A DNA stretch of 10,347 nt from Bacillota bacterium (GCA_023415305.1 JAEZKZ010000087.1:1-10347), one strand, 5' to 3'; positions 1-6,637 are shown, counted from the stretch's first letter. The notes: generated by a model not told the origin, from the letters alone. Translations and numbers: made by a program.

Positions 1-528
1 GGTTAGAAGTATTATATCTATAACTGAAATTGTAGTAAGAATTATTATGGTTCCCAATATCTGAAAGGTCATCAAAAACGGTAAAGTTATAAGTCCTCCG
101 AATAATCCTCCACCGTTAATCTTTGTACCCTGTGTATAAAATTCCTTCATGCTCAAATAAAAGGATCTTCCCGAATAATCATCATAATTGAATTCAGCAA
201 CCTGTAAATATGACGAAATTAGAACCAAAAGAATACCAACATATATGATTCTTAGCTTAAAAGTATGGGAATCCCTTTTAAAAATCATAGCAATCCCGTA
301 TACAATCAATATCACGGGAACCAGAAACGCAGGAATACCCAAAAAACCTAAAAGAATATTCGAAACAGCTTTTCCGAATACTCCCATCGATTTACTAAAT
401 AAAAAACTAAAAAGTGACAATACACCAAACGCAAAGAGTATAAGGCCTAATATTTCATTTTGATACCTTGAAAATCCACTTTCCACTCTCTTATATTTTT
501 TCTTCTTTTGTACCTTTTTGACTTGCAT
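1..528 (-). CDS. ftsK: DNA translocase FtsK/SpoIIIE, N-terminal membrane domain (partial)
   Basis: The first 176 codons of a membrane protein run off the left edge. The start is a lysine-rich segment (residues 1-15), followed by about four hydrophobic stretches near residues 25-43, 57-82, 93-111 and 142-176. A GGGLFGG motif lies at 139-145, just before the fourth segment, as in the N-terminal domain of FtsK/SpoIIIE proteins. In that family this domain anchors a cytoplasmic RecA-type motor that pumps chromosomal DNA through the closing division or sporulation septum; the motor and gamma domains would lie beyond the edge and cannot be checked. I chose the ATG at 526-528 because AGGGG lies 7 nt upstream; an in-frame ATG at 541-543 has no RBS. 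The gene follows the divIVA terminator and has its own promoter. The identification rests on topology, the glycine motif and context, since no ATPase motif is visible. Confidence 0.82.
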   Translation of the reverse strand, partial: MQVKKVQKKKKYKRVESGFSRYQNEILGLILFAFGVLSLFSFLFSKSMGVFGKAVSNILLGFLGIPAFLVPVILIVYGIAMIFKRDSHTFKLRIIYVGILLVLISSYLQVAEFNYDDYSGRSFYLSMKEFYTQGTKINGGGLFGGLITLPFLMTFQILGTIIILTTISVIDIILLT

Positions 529-600
529 CAGTACACCCCTCATCAGTTATTATCAAAAGGCTAAACTAATCTTATATGCCTGTTGTTGGTATATGAAGAA

Positions 601-609
601 ATTATATCA
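601..609 (-). promoter_or_regulatory. extended -10 promoter for ftsK
   Basis: On the minus strand the sequence TGATATAAT gives a perfect TATAAT preceded by the TGn extension, about 73 nt before the ftsK start codon. No good -35 hexamer is found at 16-18 nt; the best is a weak GGAACA. Extended -10 elements can work without a -35. It lies downstream of the divIVA terminator, so it fits a separate ftsK transcript. Confidence 0.5.
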
Positions 610-633
610 CATTTTCGAGAATTGTTCCATCGG

Positions 634-673
634 GGTTTTATGTAAAGAACACAGGTTTTATGTAAAGAGCATA
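634..673 (-). repeat. 20-bp tandem repeat upstream of the ftsK promoter
   Basis: Two head-to-tail 20-bp copies (634-653 and 654-673) differ at two positions and are followed by the first five bases (GGTTT) of a third. The shared core is GGTTTTATGTAAAGA on the plus strand. The array ends about 25 bp upstream of the ftsK -10 element, where an activator or repressor could bind. No regulator is recognised. Confidence 0.6.
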
Positions 674-704
674 GGTTTCTGGTTCCAGAAAGGGCGGAAG
701 ACAT

Positions 705-753
705 AAAAATCATCAGGTCGCTTAATTATGTTCTTCATAATCAAACGACCTGA
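705..753 (-). terminator. intrinsic terminator of the divIVA operon
   Basis: An 18-bp stem (713-730 with 736-753) closes a 5-nt loop, 9 nt after the divIVA stop codon. Two positions do not match as DNA. On the minus-strand RNA both become G-U wobbles, whereas on the plus strand they would be A-C mismatches, so the structure belongs to the minus strand. A short T tract (TTTTT at 709-705) follows the stem after three other bases, which makes it a moderate rather than a strong terminator. Confidence 0.65.
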
Positions 754-762
754 ACCGGGATA

Positions 763-1227
763 TTACTCTAAATCATTATCGGGATTAAACAGCTGCTTCA
801 GCAATTCCAGCTGGGAAAGCAGAAGAGTTTCGGATTTTGTTTTAAAAAGATGCAATCTCTTTTTCATTTCTTCGTATTCAAATCTAATTTTAATAACTTC
901 TTGATTTGCATCGTTAATAATTTTCTGAGCTTTTAATTCTGCATCTTTAACGATATTTTCAGCCTTTTCATAAGCATTTTTCTTAATCTCTTCGCCGGTC
1001 TGCTGAGCAACAATTAATGTATTTTGCAGAGATTCCTCTATATTTTTGTAATGCTGTATTCCTTCGTTTAAAACCGAAATTCTATCCTTAAGCTCAACAT
1101 TTTCCTTTATGTATAACTCATAGTCCTGAATAATATTATCTAATACTTCATTAACCTGGTCCTCATTGTAACCTCTTAAATTCTTCTTAAATTTAATGTT
1201 ATCAAGATCATTAGGAGTATAGTTCAT
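763..1227 (-). CDS. divIVA: cell division initiation protein DivIVA
   Basis: A 154-residue DivIVA-family coiled-coil protein. Members bind negatively curved membrane at the septum and poles and act as a scaffold. The N-terminus has the family signature TPNDLDNIKFKKNLRGYNED, and residues 17-18 (Leu-Arg) align without gaps to the membrane-inserting Phe17-Arg18 of Bacillus subtilis DivIVA. A long charged coiled coil fills residues 25-140, with the EIKKNAYEKAENIVKDAE heptad region typical of Firmicutes. That alignment favours the ATG at 1225-1227. An ATG two codons upstream (1231-1233) is only 4 nt from the AAAGG ribosome binding site, whereas the chosen one is 10 nt away. At 154 residues it is on the short side for the family. 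It is the last gene before the terminator and lies 47 nt after ylmH, with a hairpin in the gap. Confidence 0.93.
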   Translation of the reverse strand: MNYTPNDLDNIKFKKNLRGYNEDQVNEVLDNIIQDYELYIKENVELKDRISVLNEGIQHYKNIEESLQNTLIVAQQTGEEIKKNAYEKAENIVKDAELKAQKIINDANQEVIKIRFEYEEMKKRLHLFKTKSETLLLSQLELLKQLFNPDNDLE

Positions 1228-1243
1228 AATCATCCAACCTTTC

Positions 1244-1264
1244 CAAGGAACTAACAGTTCCTTG
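1244..1264 (-). promoter_or_regulatory. perfect hairpin in front of the divIVA ribosome binding site
   Basis: A perfect 9-bp inverted repeat (CAAGGAACT / AGTTCCTTG) with a 3-nt loop lies between ylmH and divIVA and ends directly before the GGAAAGG ribosome binding site. No T tract follows, so it is not an ordinary terminator. It could tune translation of divIVA or mark an mRNA processing or stability site; that role is inferred. Confidence 0.5.
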
Positions 1265-1274
1265 ATAAAATATC

Positions 1275-2060
1275 TTACTCAAAGCGTCTAATAACTATAT
1301 TAATGCGATCCTTTTTTGTGGTTCCACCAATTTTGTCCAACACTATCCTGCCCTTGCCGCGTATAGATATAACATCTCCCTCAGACAGCTGTTTGGACGG
1401 ATTTGAAACCATCTCCCAGTTGACATTTACTCTTTGGGCCTTAAAATACTCCATAACCTTTGTTCTTGACATTCCAAAACCGCTTGCCGTTACCGAGTCG
1501 GCCCTTACAGATGCAACGGTAGTATTGATTATTTTCTCCTTCCTTTCGGGAGGAGTGTACTGGTAAACCTGTTGTAACTCGCATTCAACTTTTGTATTAC
1601 CAATTCTGTCCAGATTCAATGAAATATATTCCGATATTTTATCAACCAGAAAAACATCCCCATATGATTCATAAACCAGGATATCGCCTATTTTCTCACG
1701 CTTTATTCCTAATCCAAGTATAGAACCAAGATAATCTCTGTGTGACAAATCCTTTTCACTAACAGGTGTTATCCTGAGACAACTTATTGGGGCATTATTT
1801 AAAGCGTCATCATCGTCAATAAAATCCGAGCTCATAGCTGCCATTACTCGTTCTGCCCCTTTATAGCCACCGATAAAGGTGAAAAAAACTCCATCCACTT
1901 TACTCAATACGCGTTTGGCAATCACTGCCTCATGGGGAGAAAGAAAATCCGAATATACAAAAGAGGAATACCGGCACTGTTCTGCCTTATCTAAAAGACG
2001 AGAAACCATAACCCTATCCTCAATTCCTAACACCATCTTCAATAGTTCGTTTTTATTCAT
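1275..2060 (-). CDS. ylmH: S4-domain RNA-binding protein YlmH
   Basis: A 261-residue protein of the YlmH family, conserved in Gram-positive division clusters between yggT and divIVA. Residues 107-126 carry the family signature HRDYLGSILGLGIKREKIGD, and an S4 RNA-binding domain spans roughly 184-245 (TASGFGMSRTKVMEYFKAQR, then SEGDVISIRGKGR). Work on B. subtilis YlmH places it on stalled 50S subunits carrying nascent-chain tRNA, in ribosome-associated quality control; the role here is carried over by homology. The length matches the family. No good ribosome binding site precedes the ATG, which is 8 nt after the yggT stop codon, so translation probably depends on coupling to yggT. Confidence 0.92.
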   Translation of the reverse strand: MNKNELLKMVLGIEDRVMVSRLLDKAEQCRYSSFVYSDFLSPHEAVIAKRVLSKVDGVFFTFIGGYKGAERVMAAMSSDFIDDDDALNNAPISCLRITPVSEKDLSHRDYLGSILGLGIKREKIGDILVYESYGDVFLVDKISEYISLNLDRIGNTKVECELQQVYQYTPPERKEKIINTTVASVRADSVTASGFGMSRTKVMEYFKAQRVNVNWEMVSNPSKQLSEGDVISIRGKGRIVLDKIGGTTKKDRINIVIRRFE

Positions 2061-2068
2061 ATAATAGG

Positions 2069-2368
2069 TTAATAATATCCGTTAATAAATATGTTAAATA
2101 CAATATAAACTGCTCTGCGTATAACGCCTATAAGTAGGAATGCAACAATAGGCGAAAAGTCTATCATTGAAAACATGGAATTGGCCATAAACCGGGACCG
2201 GCTTAACATATTTCTTATAGGTGAAAGAACAGGTTCAGTAATGGCATAAAGCAAATCTACAGCTTTATTATCTCTTGAAATAGGCAACCAGGATAACAAC
2301 ACCCTTGCTATGATTACCCATTCATAAACCAATAAAACCAATAATAATGCTTCCCTAACTGCTACCAT
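2069..2368 (-). CDS. YggT family membrane protein
   Basis: A 99-residue protein with two hydrophobic segments (about residues 5-26 and 73-95) around a loop containing RVLLSWLPISR and AITEPVLSPIRNML, the hallmark of the YggT family (YlmG in Firmicutes). There is one YggT unit, as usual in Gram-positive members; the E. coli protein has two. Its molecular role is not firmly known; relatives are linked to division-site or nucleoid organisation and to membrane assembly. I start it at the ATG at 2366-2368, 8 nt after a clean GGAGG. A TTG two codons earlier is in frame but only 2 nt from the GGAGG. The gene sits between sepF and ylmH, the standard order. Confidence 0.9.
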   Translation of the reverse strand: MVAVREALLLVLLVYEWVIIARVLLSWLPISRDNKAVDLLYAITEPVLSPIRNMLSRSRFMANSMFSMIDFSPIVAFLLIGVIRRAVYIVFNIFINGYY

Positions 2369-2424
2369 TAACAAAACCTCCGTAAAATCAAAATGCTTCA
2401 GATTCTTTATCTATATATAATATT

Positions 2425-2898
2425 CTATTTTGCCCATGGAAATACTGTTTTATTTCTCAGCTCGTCCTTTAAATCTCCGCTAACATCAACATTATTCGGA
2501 GCAATCACAAATATATCACAGGATACTTTCTGTATACTACCATCAAGAGCATAAATTGAGCCGCTTAGAAAGTCAATTATCCTCTGGGCATCTGATTTCT
2601 CTATACCCTCAAGATTTATGACAACCGGTTTTTTTGCCTTTAAGTGATCACAGATATCCTGAGCATCATCAAATGTATTTGGCTGAGAAACTACCATTTT
2701 AAATTGATTTGCTGAATGAATATTGACAACCTTACCGGACTGCTGTTTTTTAGAATTGTTGAAAAAGTGTGTCTGAATAGGTTCACTTTTGAGCTCATCC
2801 TTATAGTCGGTATCACGAAGATCTAAATCTTCATCCTCTTCATCATCTATAGCTTCCCATCCGACGAAATTGAAAACTTTGTTTAGAAGTTTTGACAT
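2425..2898 (-). CDS. sepF: cell division protein SepF
   Basis: A 157-residue SepF protein. SepF binds the FtsZ C-terminal tail, polymerises into rings and tethers FtsZ to the membrane. Three parts are visible. The N-terminal amphipathic helix (residues 1-13, MSKLLNKVFNFVG) is the membrane anchor. An acidic linker follows (about 15-35, rich in Glu and Asp). The C-terminal core (about 66-140) includes VVINLEGIEKSDAQRIIDFL and the conserved SGSIYALDG, whose glycine lies in the dimer and ring-forming region. The ATG has AGGAGG 8 nt upstream. The gene follows yggS by 57 nt and precedes yggT by 56 nt; a possible promoter lies in the first gap. Confidence 0.95.
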   Translation of the reverse strand: MSKLLNKVFNFVGWEAIDDEEDEDLDLRDTDYKDELKSEPIQTHFFNNSKKQQSGKVVNIHSANQFKMVVSQPNTFDDAQDICDHLKAKKPVVINLEGIEKSDAQRIIDFLSGSIYALDGSIQKVSCDIFVIAPNNVDVSGDLKDELRNKTVFPWAK

Positions 2899-2924
2899 TT
2901 CAAATACCTCCTGCGTCTTTAGTA

Positions 2925-2953
2925 AATTTATTTAATCTTTTCTCGCTTGTAAA
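2925..2953 (-). promoter_or_regulatory. possible internal promoter for sepF-yggT-ylmH-divIVA
   Basis: On the minus strand TTTACA (2948-2953) and TAAATT (2925-2930) are 17 nt apart. They match the sigma-A consensus at five and four of six positions and lie about 27 nt before the sepF start. The position would let the division genes be transcribed apart from yggS. In AT-rich DNA such a match can arise by chance. Confidence 0.35.
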
Positions 2954-2955
2954 AA

Positions 2956-3663
2956 TTACTTCTGTGAATAATCTCTCTTTCCAAATATACTTGTGCCGAT
3001 TCTGACTACATTTGCACCCTCTTCGATTGCAACCTCAAAATCGTTGCTCATACCCATGGAAAGATAATCCATACTAACATTATCATATCTTTTATTCTTT
3101 ATGTCAATATATATATTATAAAGATTCTTAAAGACAGGCCTTACGTCCTGCGGGTCTTGAGCATATGGTGCTATAGTCATAAGCCCTTTTAAGGCAATAT
3201 TTTCCATGTGAGATAAAGCAGCTATATATTCATTTACATTTTCGGGATTAATACCGAACTTGGTTTCCTCTCCGGAAACATTTACTTGCAGGAGTATATC
3301 CACTTTTCTCTGATGCTTGGCAGCCCTTGTGTTAATTTCCTTTGCAAGTTCCAGACTATCTACAGAATGTATCATTTGGACCTTATCTACGATGTATTTC
3401 ACTTTGTTGGTTTGAAGATGACCTATAATGTGCCACTTTATATCTGAAGGCAGCTGGTCGTATTTTTCCAATAACTCCTGTACCCTGTTTTCTCCCATAT
3501 CTCGAAGTCCGTATTCATACACATTATTAATTCTTTCAACATCCACGGTCTTCGTGACTGCTATTATTTTGATATCCTCCAGGGATCGGCCGCTTTTTTC
3601 TGCTGCAGCCCTTGCTCTTAACATAATATTATCCAAATTCTTCTTTATTTCTGAATCAGTCAA
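2956..3663 (-). CDS. yggS: YggS/YlmE family PLP homeostasis protein
   Basis: A 235-residue protein of the YggS/PLPBP family, which binds pyridoxal phosphate on a TIM-barrel like that of alanine racemase but has no known catalytic activity; it controls PLP levels and amino-acid balance. Visible motifs are IAVTKTV with the PLP lysine at residue 38, WHIIGHLQTNK (77-87), KGLMTI (159-164), LSMGMSNDFEVAI (201-213) and the phosphate-binding end RIGTSIFG (221-228). The start is a TTG at 3661-3663 with GGAGGG 8 nt upstream; the next in-frame ATG would remove 13 residues. The start overlaps the stop codon of the upstream HlyD-like gene by 8 nt, which suggests translational coupling. Its place just before sepF matches ylmE in Firmicutes. 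Confidence 0.94.
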   Translation of the reverse strand: MTDSEIKKNLDNIMLRARAAAEKSGRSLEDIKIIAVTKTVDVERINNVYEYGLRDMGENRVQELLEKYDQLPSDIKWHIIGHLQTNKVKYIVDKVQMIHSVDSLELAKEINTRAAKHQRKVDILLQVNVSGEETKFGINPENVNEYIAALSHMENIALKGLMTIAPYAQDPQDVRPVFKNLYNIYIDIKNKRYDNVSMDYLSMGMSNDFEVAIEEGANVVRIGTSIFGKRDYSQK

Positions 3664-4906
3664 TGGTTTGCCCCTCCTGAATATTATTAGGATTAAGTAT
3701 ATATGTATTGTATAAGGCTATTGAGTTTTCGCCTTCCAGGTTATCAATTATTACAGCATCTTCATTCATACCAATGATTTTTACCTTTTTAATGGTTGCA
3801 GTATGTCCCTTAACAAGTGTTATTGTAGCCGTCATGTTTTTTAAGTCAATATCGCGTAGAGAACTGTAAGGCACCTTCAAACCAGTATAGCTGGATAATA
3901 TTATGTCCGCATTTACCCTTCTTAATCCCACTGTTTCATTCAATCCGGTATCAAACTTAAACGCTACAACTCTTTTCCCATTGATCAAGTTTGAGCTATA
4001 TATTATTTTAGCATCTATACTCAATCCTGTTTCATTTATTCTAAGCATTACAGTCTTATCGAGCTTTAAGGCCTTGGTATACTTTTCATCAATTGCAGCA
4101 ACCATATTACTCTCTAGATCCATTACCAGTTTTGCCACCGGTTTACCCTTTACTACGTCTATTACATTAAAATCCCTGTTAGTTTCCTTTGTTGTAATTT
4201 TATCCAGTTCCTCAGGAGTAATATTTCTGATGACTTCTGGTGTCAGAACTGTTTCGTAACCATCTATGGCGTAAGATATCAGACCAGAGCTGTTGGTGCG
4301 TATTTCCGTTATATTATTATTCAGCTTACTTTGTATAGCAGCCTTTTCGCTTTTTAACTTTTTTATATAAGCAGCTGATTTACTGCTATCGCCAAAAATA
4401 TCAGATTTTCTGTAAACTATTTTATCAATATTTGTCAGGCTTGTGTAACTTTCAACAAGACTGCCGCGAACTGATTGCTGAGCAAGGTTTTTCACCTCTT
4501 CAATTATTTCGGTGTCAAGTTTCTTTATATCACTGGAGAAGGTATTAATATTCTCCTTTTGTGCATTCTGAGCTCTTTCAATCTCCAGCTCCTTCGTTTT
4601 AAGTTCTGCGTAGGTCGATACAGGTACATTTTTTACAACCGAAGCTATTCGATAATAAGCTGGGACTTTTTCACCGTCCACAGCGTCCATTACACAATTT
4701 CCCGTTTCGGGTGACATAATAAGCTTTTCATTACGTATAAAGACCCCTTCTATATTCTGTACTTCTTCTATCTTCCCTATTTTGAGTATATCTGTTTCAA
4801 CACCGTTACCATAAATAATGAATAACAGTGAAGGAAGGTATATTAACAGAAATACTCCTAAAATAAGAGTTCCTATTCTCACACTCTGCTTTTTAAAAAT
4901 ACTCAT
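3656..4906 (-). CDS. HlyD-like membrane-anchored protein in the division operon
   Basis: A 416-residue protein with a short cytoplasmic N-terminus, one transmembrane helix (about residues 11-33) and a large extracytoplasmic part, the shape of HlyD/membrane-fusion adaptors. A biotinyl-lipoyl-like half motif lies around 62-92 (KLIMSPETGNCVMDAVDGEK), a predicted coiled-coil hairpin spans about 100-200, and a second half motif follows near 203-220 (RTNSSGLISYAIDGYE). The C-terminus holds beta-barrel-like sequence with TGLKVPYSSL (341-350), resembling the GLKVP segment of HlyD proteins. No ABC transporter or other pump gene is next to it, so a transport role is not supported here. Position before yggS, with which it overlaps, suggests a link to the envelope or septum; that is inference. 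GGAGG lies 5 nt before the ATG. Confidence 0.75.
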   Translation of the reverse strand: MSIFKKQSVRIGTLILGVFLLIYLPSLLFIIYGNGVETDILKIGKIEEVQNIEGVFIRNEKLIMSPETGNCVMDAVDGEKVPAYYRIASVVKNVPVSTYAELKTKELEIERAQNAQKENINTFSSDIKKLDTEIIEEVKNLAQQSVRGSLVESYTSLTNIDKIVYRKSDIFGDSSKSAAYIKKLKSEKAAIQSKLNNNITEIRTNSSGLISYAIDGYETVLTPEVIRNITPEELDKITTKETNRDFNVIDVVKGKPVAKLVMDLESNMVAAIDEKYTKALKLDKTVMLRINETGLSIDAKIIYSSNLINGKRVVAFKFDTGLNETVGLRRVNADIILSSYTGLKVPYSSLRDIDLKNMTATITLVKGHTATIKKVKIIGMNEDAVIIDNLEGENSIALYNTYILNPNNIQEGQTID

Positions 4907-4938
4907 GTTTACCTCCGTTCAGCTGTCTTGCAGCGATT

Positions 4939-4952
4939 ATTATATCATTATA
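4939..4952 (-). promoter_or_regulatory. possible promoter for the HlyD-like gene and yggS
   Basis: On the minus strand TATAATGATATAAT holds two perfect -10 hexamers 8 nt apart. The downstream one (4939-4944) carries the extended TGn (TGATATAAT), the same form as the ftsK promoter. It lies 32 nt before the HlyD-like start codon. No convincing -35 is present. Confidence 0.4.
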
Positions 4953-4978
4953 CTTCTTAGTGAGAAACCACCTACCAA

Positions 4979-6268
4979 TTATTTCACTATTCCAAGATTG
5001 TATAATTTCTGCAGTGCTATCATATTGCCCAGCTTTACGTGTTCGTACACCAGTCCGCCCTGCATATATGCTATGTAGGGACTTTTTATTGGTGCATCAG
5101 CACTAAGCTCAATTGATGAGCCCTGAACAAAAGCACCGGCAGCCATAATCACCGGAGAATCATAACCAGGCATATCCCACGGTTGCGGCGTAACATAGGA
5201 ATCCACCGGAGACCCCTTCTGGATGCCCTGACAAAAAGCTATCAGGCTTTGCTCATTGTTAAACTTTACAGCCTGAATAATGTCACTCCGTTTTGCTTGA
5301 ACAGAAGGAAGTGTTTCAAAGCCGGCTCGTTCCATCAGGGCAGCACAGAATACCGCTCCTTTAAGACTTTCTGCTACCACATGGGGTGCCATGAATAAAC
5401 CCTGGAACATAAGTCTGTTATTGCCCAGAGAAGCTCCTACTTCCTTTCCCAGGCCGGGAGATGTAAGTCTATAAGCAGCCTGCTCCACAAGTTCCCTTCT
5501 GCCGGCTATATAACCGCCGGTCAAGGCCAGCCCGCCACCGGGATTTTTTATCAATGACCCCGCAATTATATCAGCACCAACCTCTATGGGCTCAACCTCT
5601 TCGACAAATTCGCCGTAACAGTTGTCAACCATAACTATTATTGAATTGTTTATGGATTTAATGGTGTTTATGACGTTTTTTATATCTTCAATACAAAGGG
5701 CATCTCTCCAGGAATAGCCTCTTGAGCGCTGAATCATTGCCATTTTGGTAGTTGGAGTTATTACATTCTTTATCTGCTCGATATCAGGTTTACCGTCAGG
5801 TCTTAATTCAACCTGCTTATATTTTACACCGAATTCTTTAAGAGAACCGCAGTTTTCTCCCCTTATGCCTATTACTTCTTCCAGCGTATCATAGGGCTTA
5901 CCTGTTACGGCAACCAACTCGTCTCCGGGTCTCAGATTTCCAAACAGGCAGAGGGCTAATGCCTGCGTACCCGATACAATCTGGTGTCGTACAAGAGCAT
6001 CTTCTGCTTTAAAAATATTTGCATAAACACTGTCAAGAACCTCTCTTCCCCTGTCATCGTATCCGTAACCGGTGGTTCCGTTAAAGTGTGAATCACTGAG
6101 TTTGTTCTCCTGCATGGCTTTTATTACTTTCAGCTGATTTAGCTGCTTTATACCATCAATTTGTTCAAACGCCTTTTGAGCAGCTATTTCTGCCTGCTCG
6201 GCCAGTTCAATCACTCTATCCTCGATTTCGAAATTCTGCTTTAAATATTCTCTTGTTTTCAAATCCAT
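4979..6268 (-). CDS. methionine gamma-lyase family PLP enzyme (aluminium-resistance/YnbB type)
   Basis: A 429-residue fold-type I PLP enzyme of the family named methionine gamma-lyase or aluminium-resistance protein (B. subtilis YnbB). Visible features are HFNGTTGYGYDDRGRE near the N-terminus (61-76), SGTQA (99-103) for phosphate binding, MVDNCYGEF with the ring-nitrogen Asp (D215), and GSLIKNPGGG with the Schiff-base lysine K241. Members are predicted to cleave or exchange sulfur amino acids, but few have been tested, so the substrate stays open. The full length matches the family. AGAGG lies 11 nt before the ATG, somewhat far. It is the first gene of the minus-strand run, 72 nt before the HlyD-like gene, which may have its own promoter; membership in the division operon is therefore uncertain. 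Confidence 0.88.
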   Translation of the reverse strand: MDLKTREYLKQNFEIEDRVIELAEQAEIAAQKAFEQIDGIKQLNQLKVIKAMQENKLSDSHFNGTTGYGYDDRGREVLDSVYANIFKAEDALVRHQIVSGTQALALCLFGNLRPGDELVAVTGKPYDTLEEVIGIRGENCGSLKEFGVKYKQVELRPDGKPDIEQIKNVITPTTKMAMIQRSRGYSWRDALCIEDIKNVINTIKSINNSIIVMVDNCYGEFVEEVEPIEVGADIIAGSLIKNPGGGLALTGGYIAGRRELVEQAAYRLTSPGLGKEVGASLGNNRLMFQGLFMAPHVVAESLKGAVFCAALMERAGFETLPSVQAKRSDIIQAVKFNNEQSLIAFCQGIQKGSPVDSYVTPQPWDMPGYDSPVIMAAGAFVQGSSIELSADAPIKSPYIAYMQGGLVYEHVKLGNMIALQKLYNLGIVK

Positions 6269-6336
6269 AGTTTATTTTTCCTCTTTCGTATAAGCGGTAA
6301 TGAAATAATATAAAAAGTATAAATGCTTTTTATTGC

Positions 6337-6342
6337 ATTATA
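6337..6342 (-). promoter_or_regulatory. candidate -10 element for the methionine gamma-lyase-like gene
   Basis: A perfect TATAAT on the minus strand lies about 69 nt before the start codon. No recognisable -35 is found at 16-18 nt (best hexamer TAGCAG). No riboswitch, T-box or S-box-like structure is evident in the short leader. Confidence 0.25.
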
Positions 6343-6420
6343 TACCATTTACCAAGTTCCTGCTAGGTTTTATAACATATCTGAAACGATAAAATCTCCA
6401 GGATGGAGAAGAATTCCATT

Positions 6421-6460
6421 CCATACGGTTTCATACTAGTCCATATGAGTCCATACGAGG
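6421..6460 (+). repeat. four 10-bp direct repeats abutting the RluD-like gene promoter
   Basis: Four head-to-tail 10-mers all contain CATA at their second to fifth bases (for example CCATACGGTT and CCATATGAGT). The 10-bp period equals about one helical turn, so all copies face the same side of the DNA. The array ends exactly where the candidate -35 hexamer begins, a usual place for cooperative binding of a regulator. No known binding site is recognised. Confidence 0.65.
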
Positions 6461-6490
6461 TTGCAGTTGTTTCGATTTTACCTGTATAAT
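6461..6490 (+). promoter_or_regulatory. candidate promoter for the RluD-like gene
   Basis: TTGCAG (6461-6466) and a perfect TATAAT (6485-6490) are 18 nt apart. The -35 matches consensus only in its first three bases, which fits a promoter that needs an activator, perhaps acting at the adjoining 10-bp repeats. Transcription would start near 6497, giving a leader of about 140 nt that holds the 13-bp repeats. Confidence 0.5.
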
Positions 6491-6520
6491 TGCAGTATAG
6501 GTATTTTATATTACACTACA

Positions 6521-6599
6521 GAGATACTTTTAGTAGATGAATATTTGTAGATATTTTTTACAGATATTTTTTGAAGATATCATTTATAGATAAATTTTT
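6521..6599 (+). repeat. six 13-bp AT-rich direct repeats in the RluD-like gene leader
   Basis: Consecutive units start at 6521, 6534, 6548, 6561, 6574 and 6587. Each is 13 bp except the second, which is 14 bp, and all six share AGAT at bases 2-5. The best-conserved copies read TAGATATTTTTTA and CAGATATTTTTTG. The array fills most of the untranslated region before the RluD-like gene. It could act as DNA (melting, protein binding) or as a poorly structured U-rich RNA leader. No DnaA boxes are nearby. Confidence 0.65.
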
Positions 6600-6637
6600 C
6601 ATAACATTTTTAGCCAATTATGGCTCATGGAGGCACC

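Noticed and set aside
188..463. Plus-strand open frame of 91 codons over the ftsK start
   Set aside because: Lies antisense to the FtsK transmembrane coding sequence, with no RBS and no recognisable product.
2369..2374. TTG start two codons upstream for the YggT gene
   Set aside because: It would be 2 nt from GGAGG, whereas the ATG at 2366-2368 has the usual 8-nt spacing.
6269..6420. SAM riboswitch or T-box upstream of the methionine gamma-lyase-like gene
   Set aside because: The leader from the only good -10 is about 60 nt, too short for these elements, and no matching conserved core or terminator stem was found.
6421..6460. CRISPR array
   Set aside because: Units are 10 bp, contiguous and without spacers.
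6521..6599. Replication origin with AT-rich 13-mers
   Set aside because: No DnaA boxes (TTATCCACA-like) in the flanks and no dnaA, dnaN or replication initiator gene nearby.
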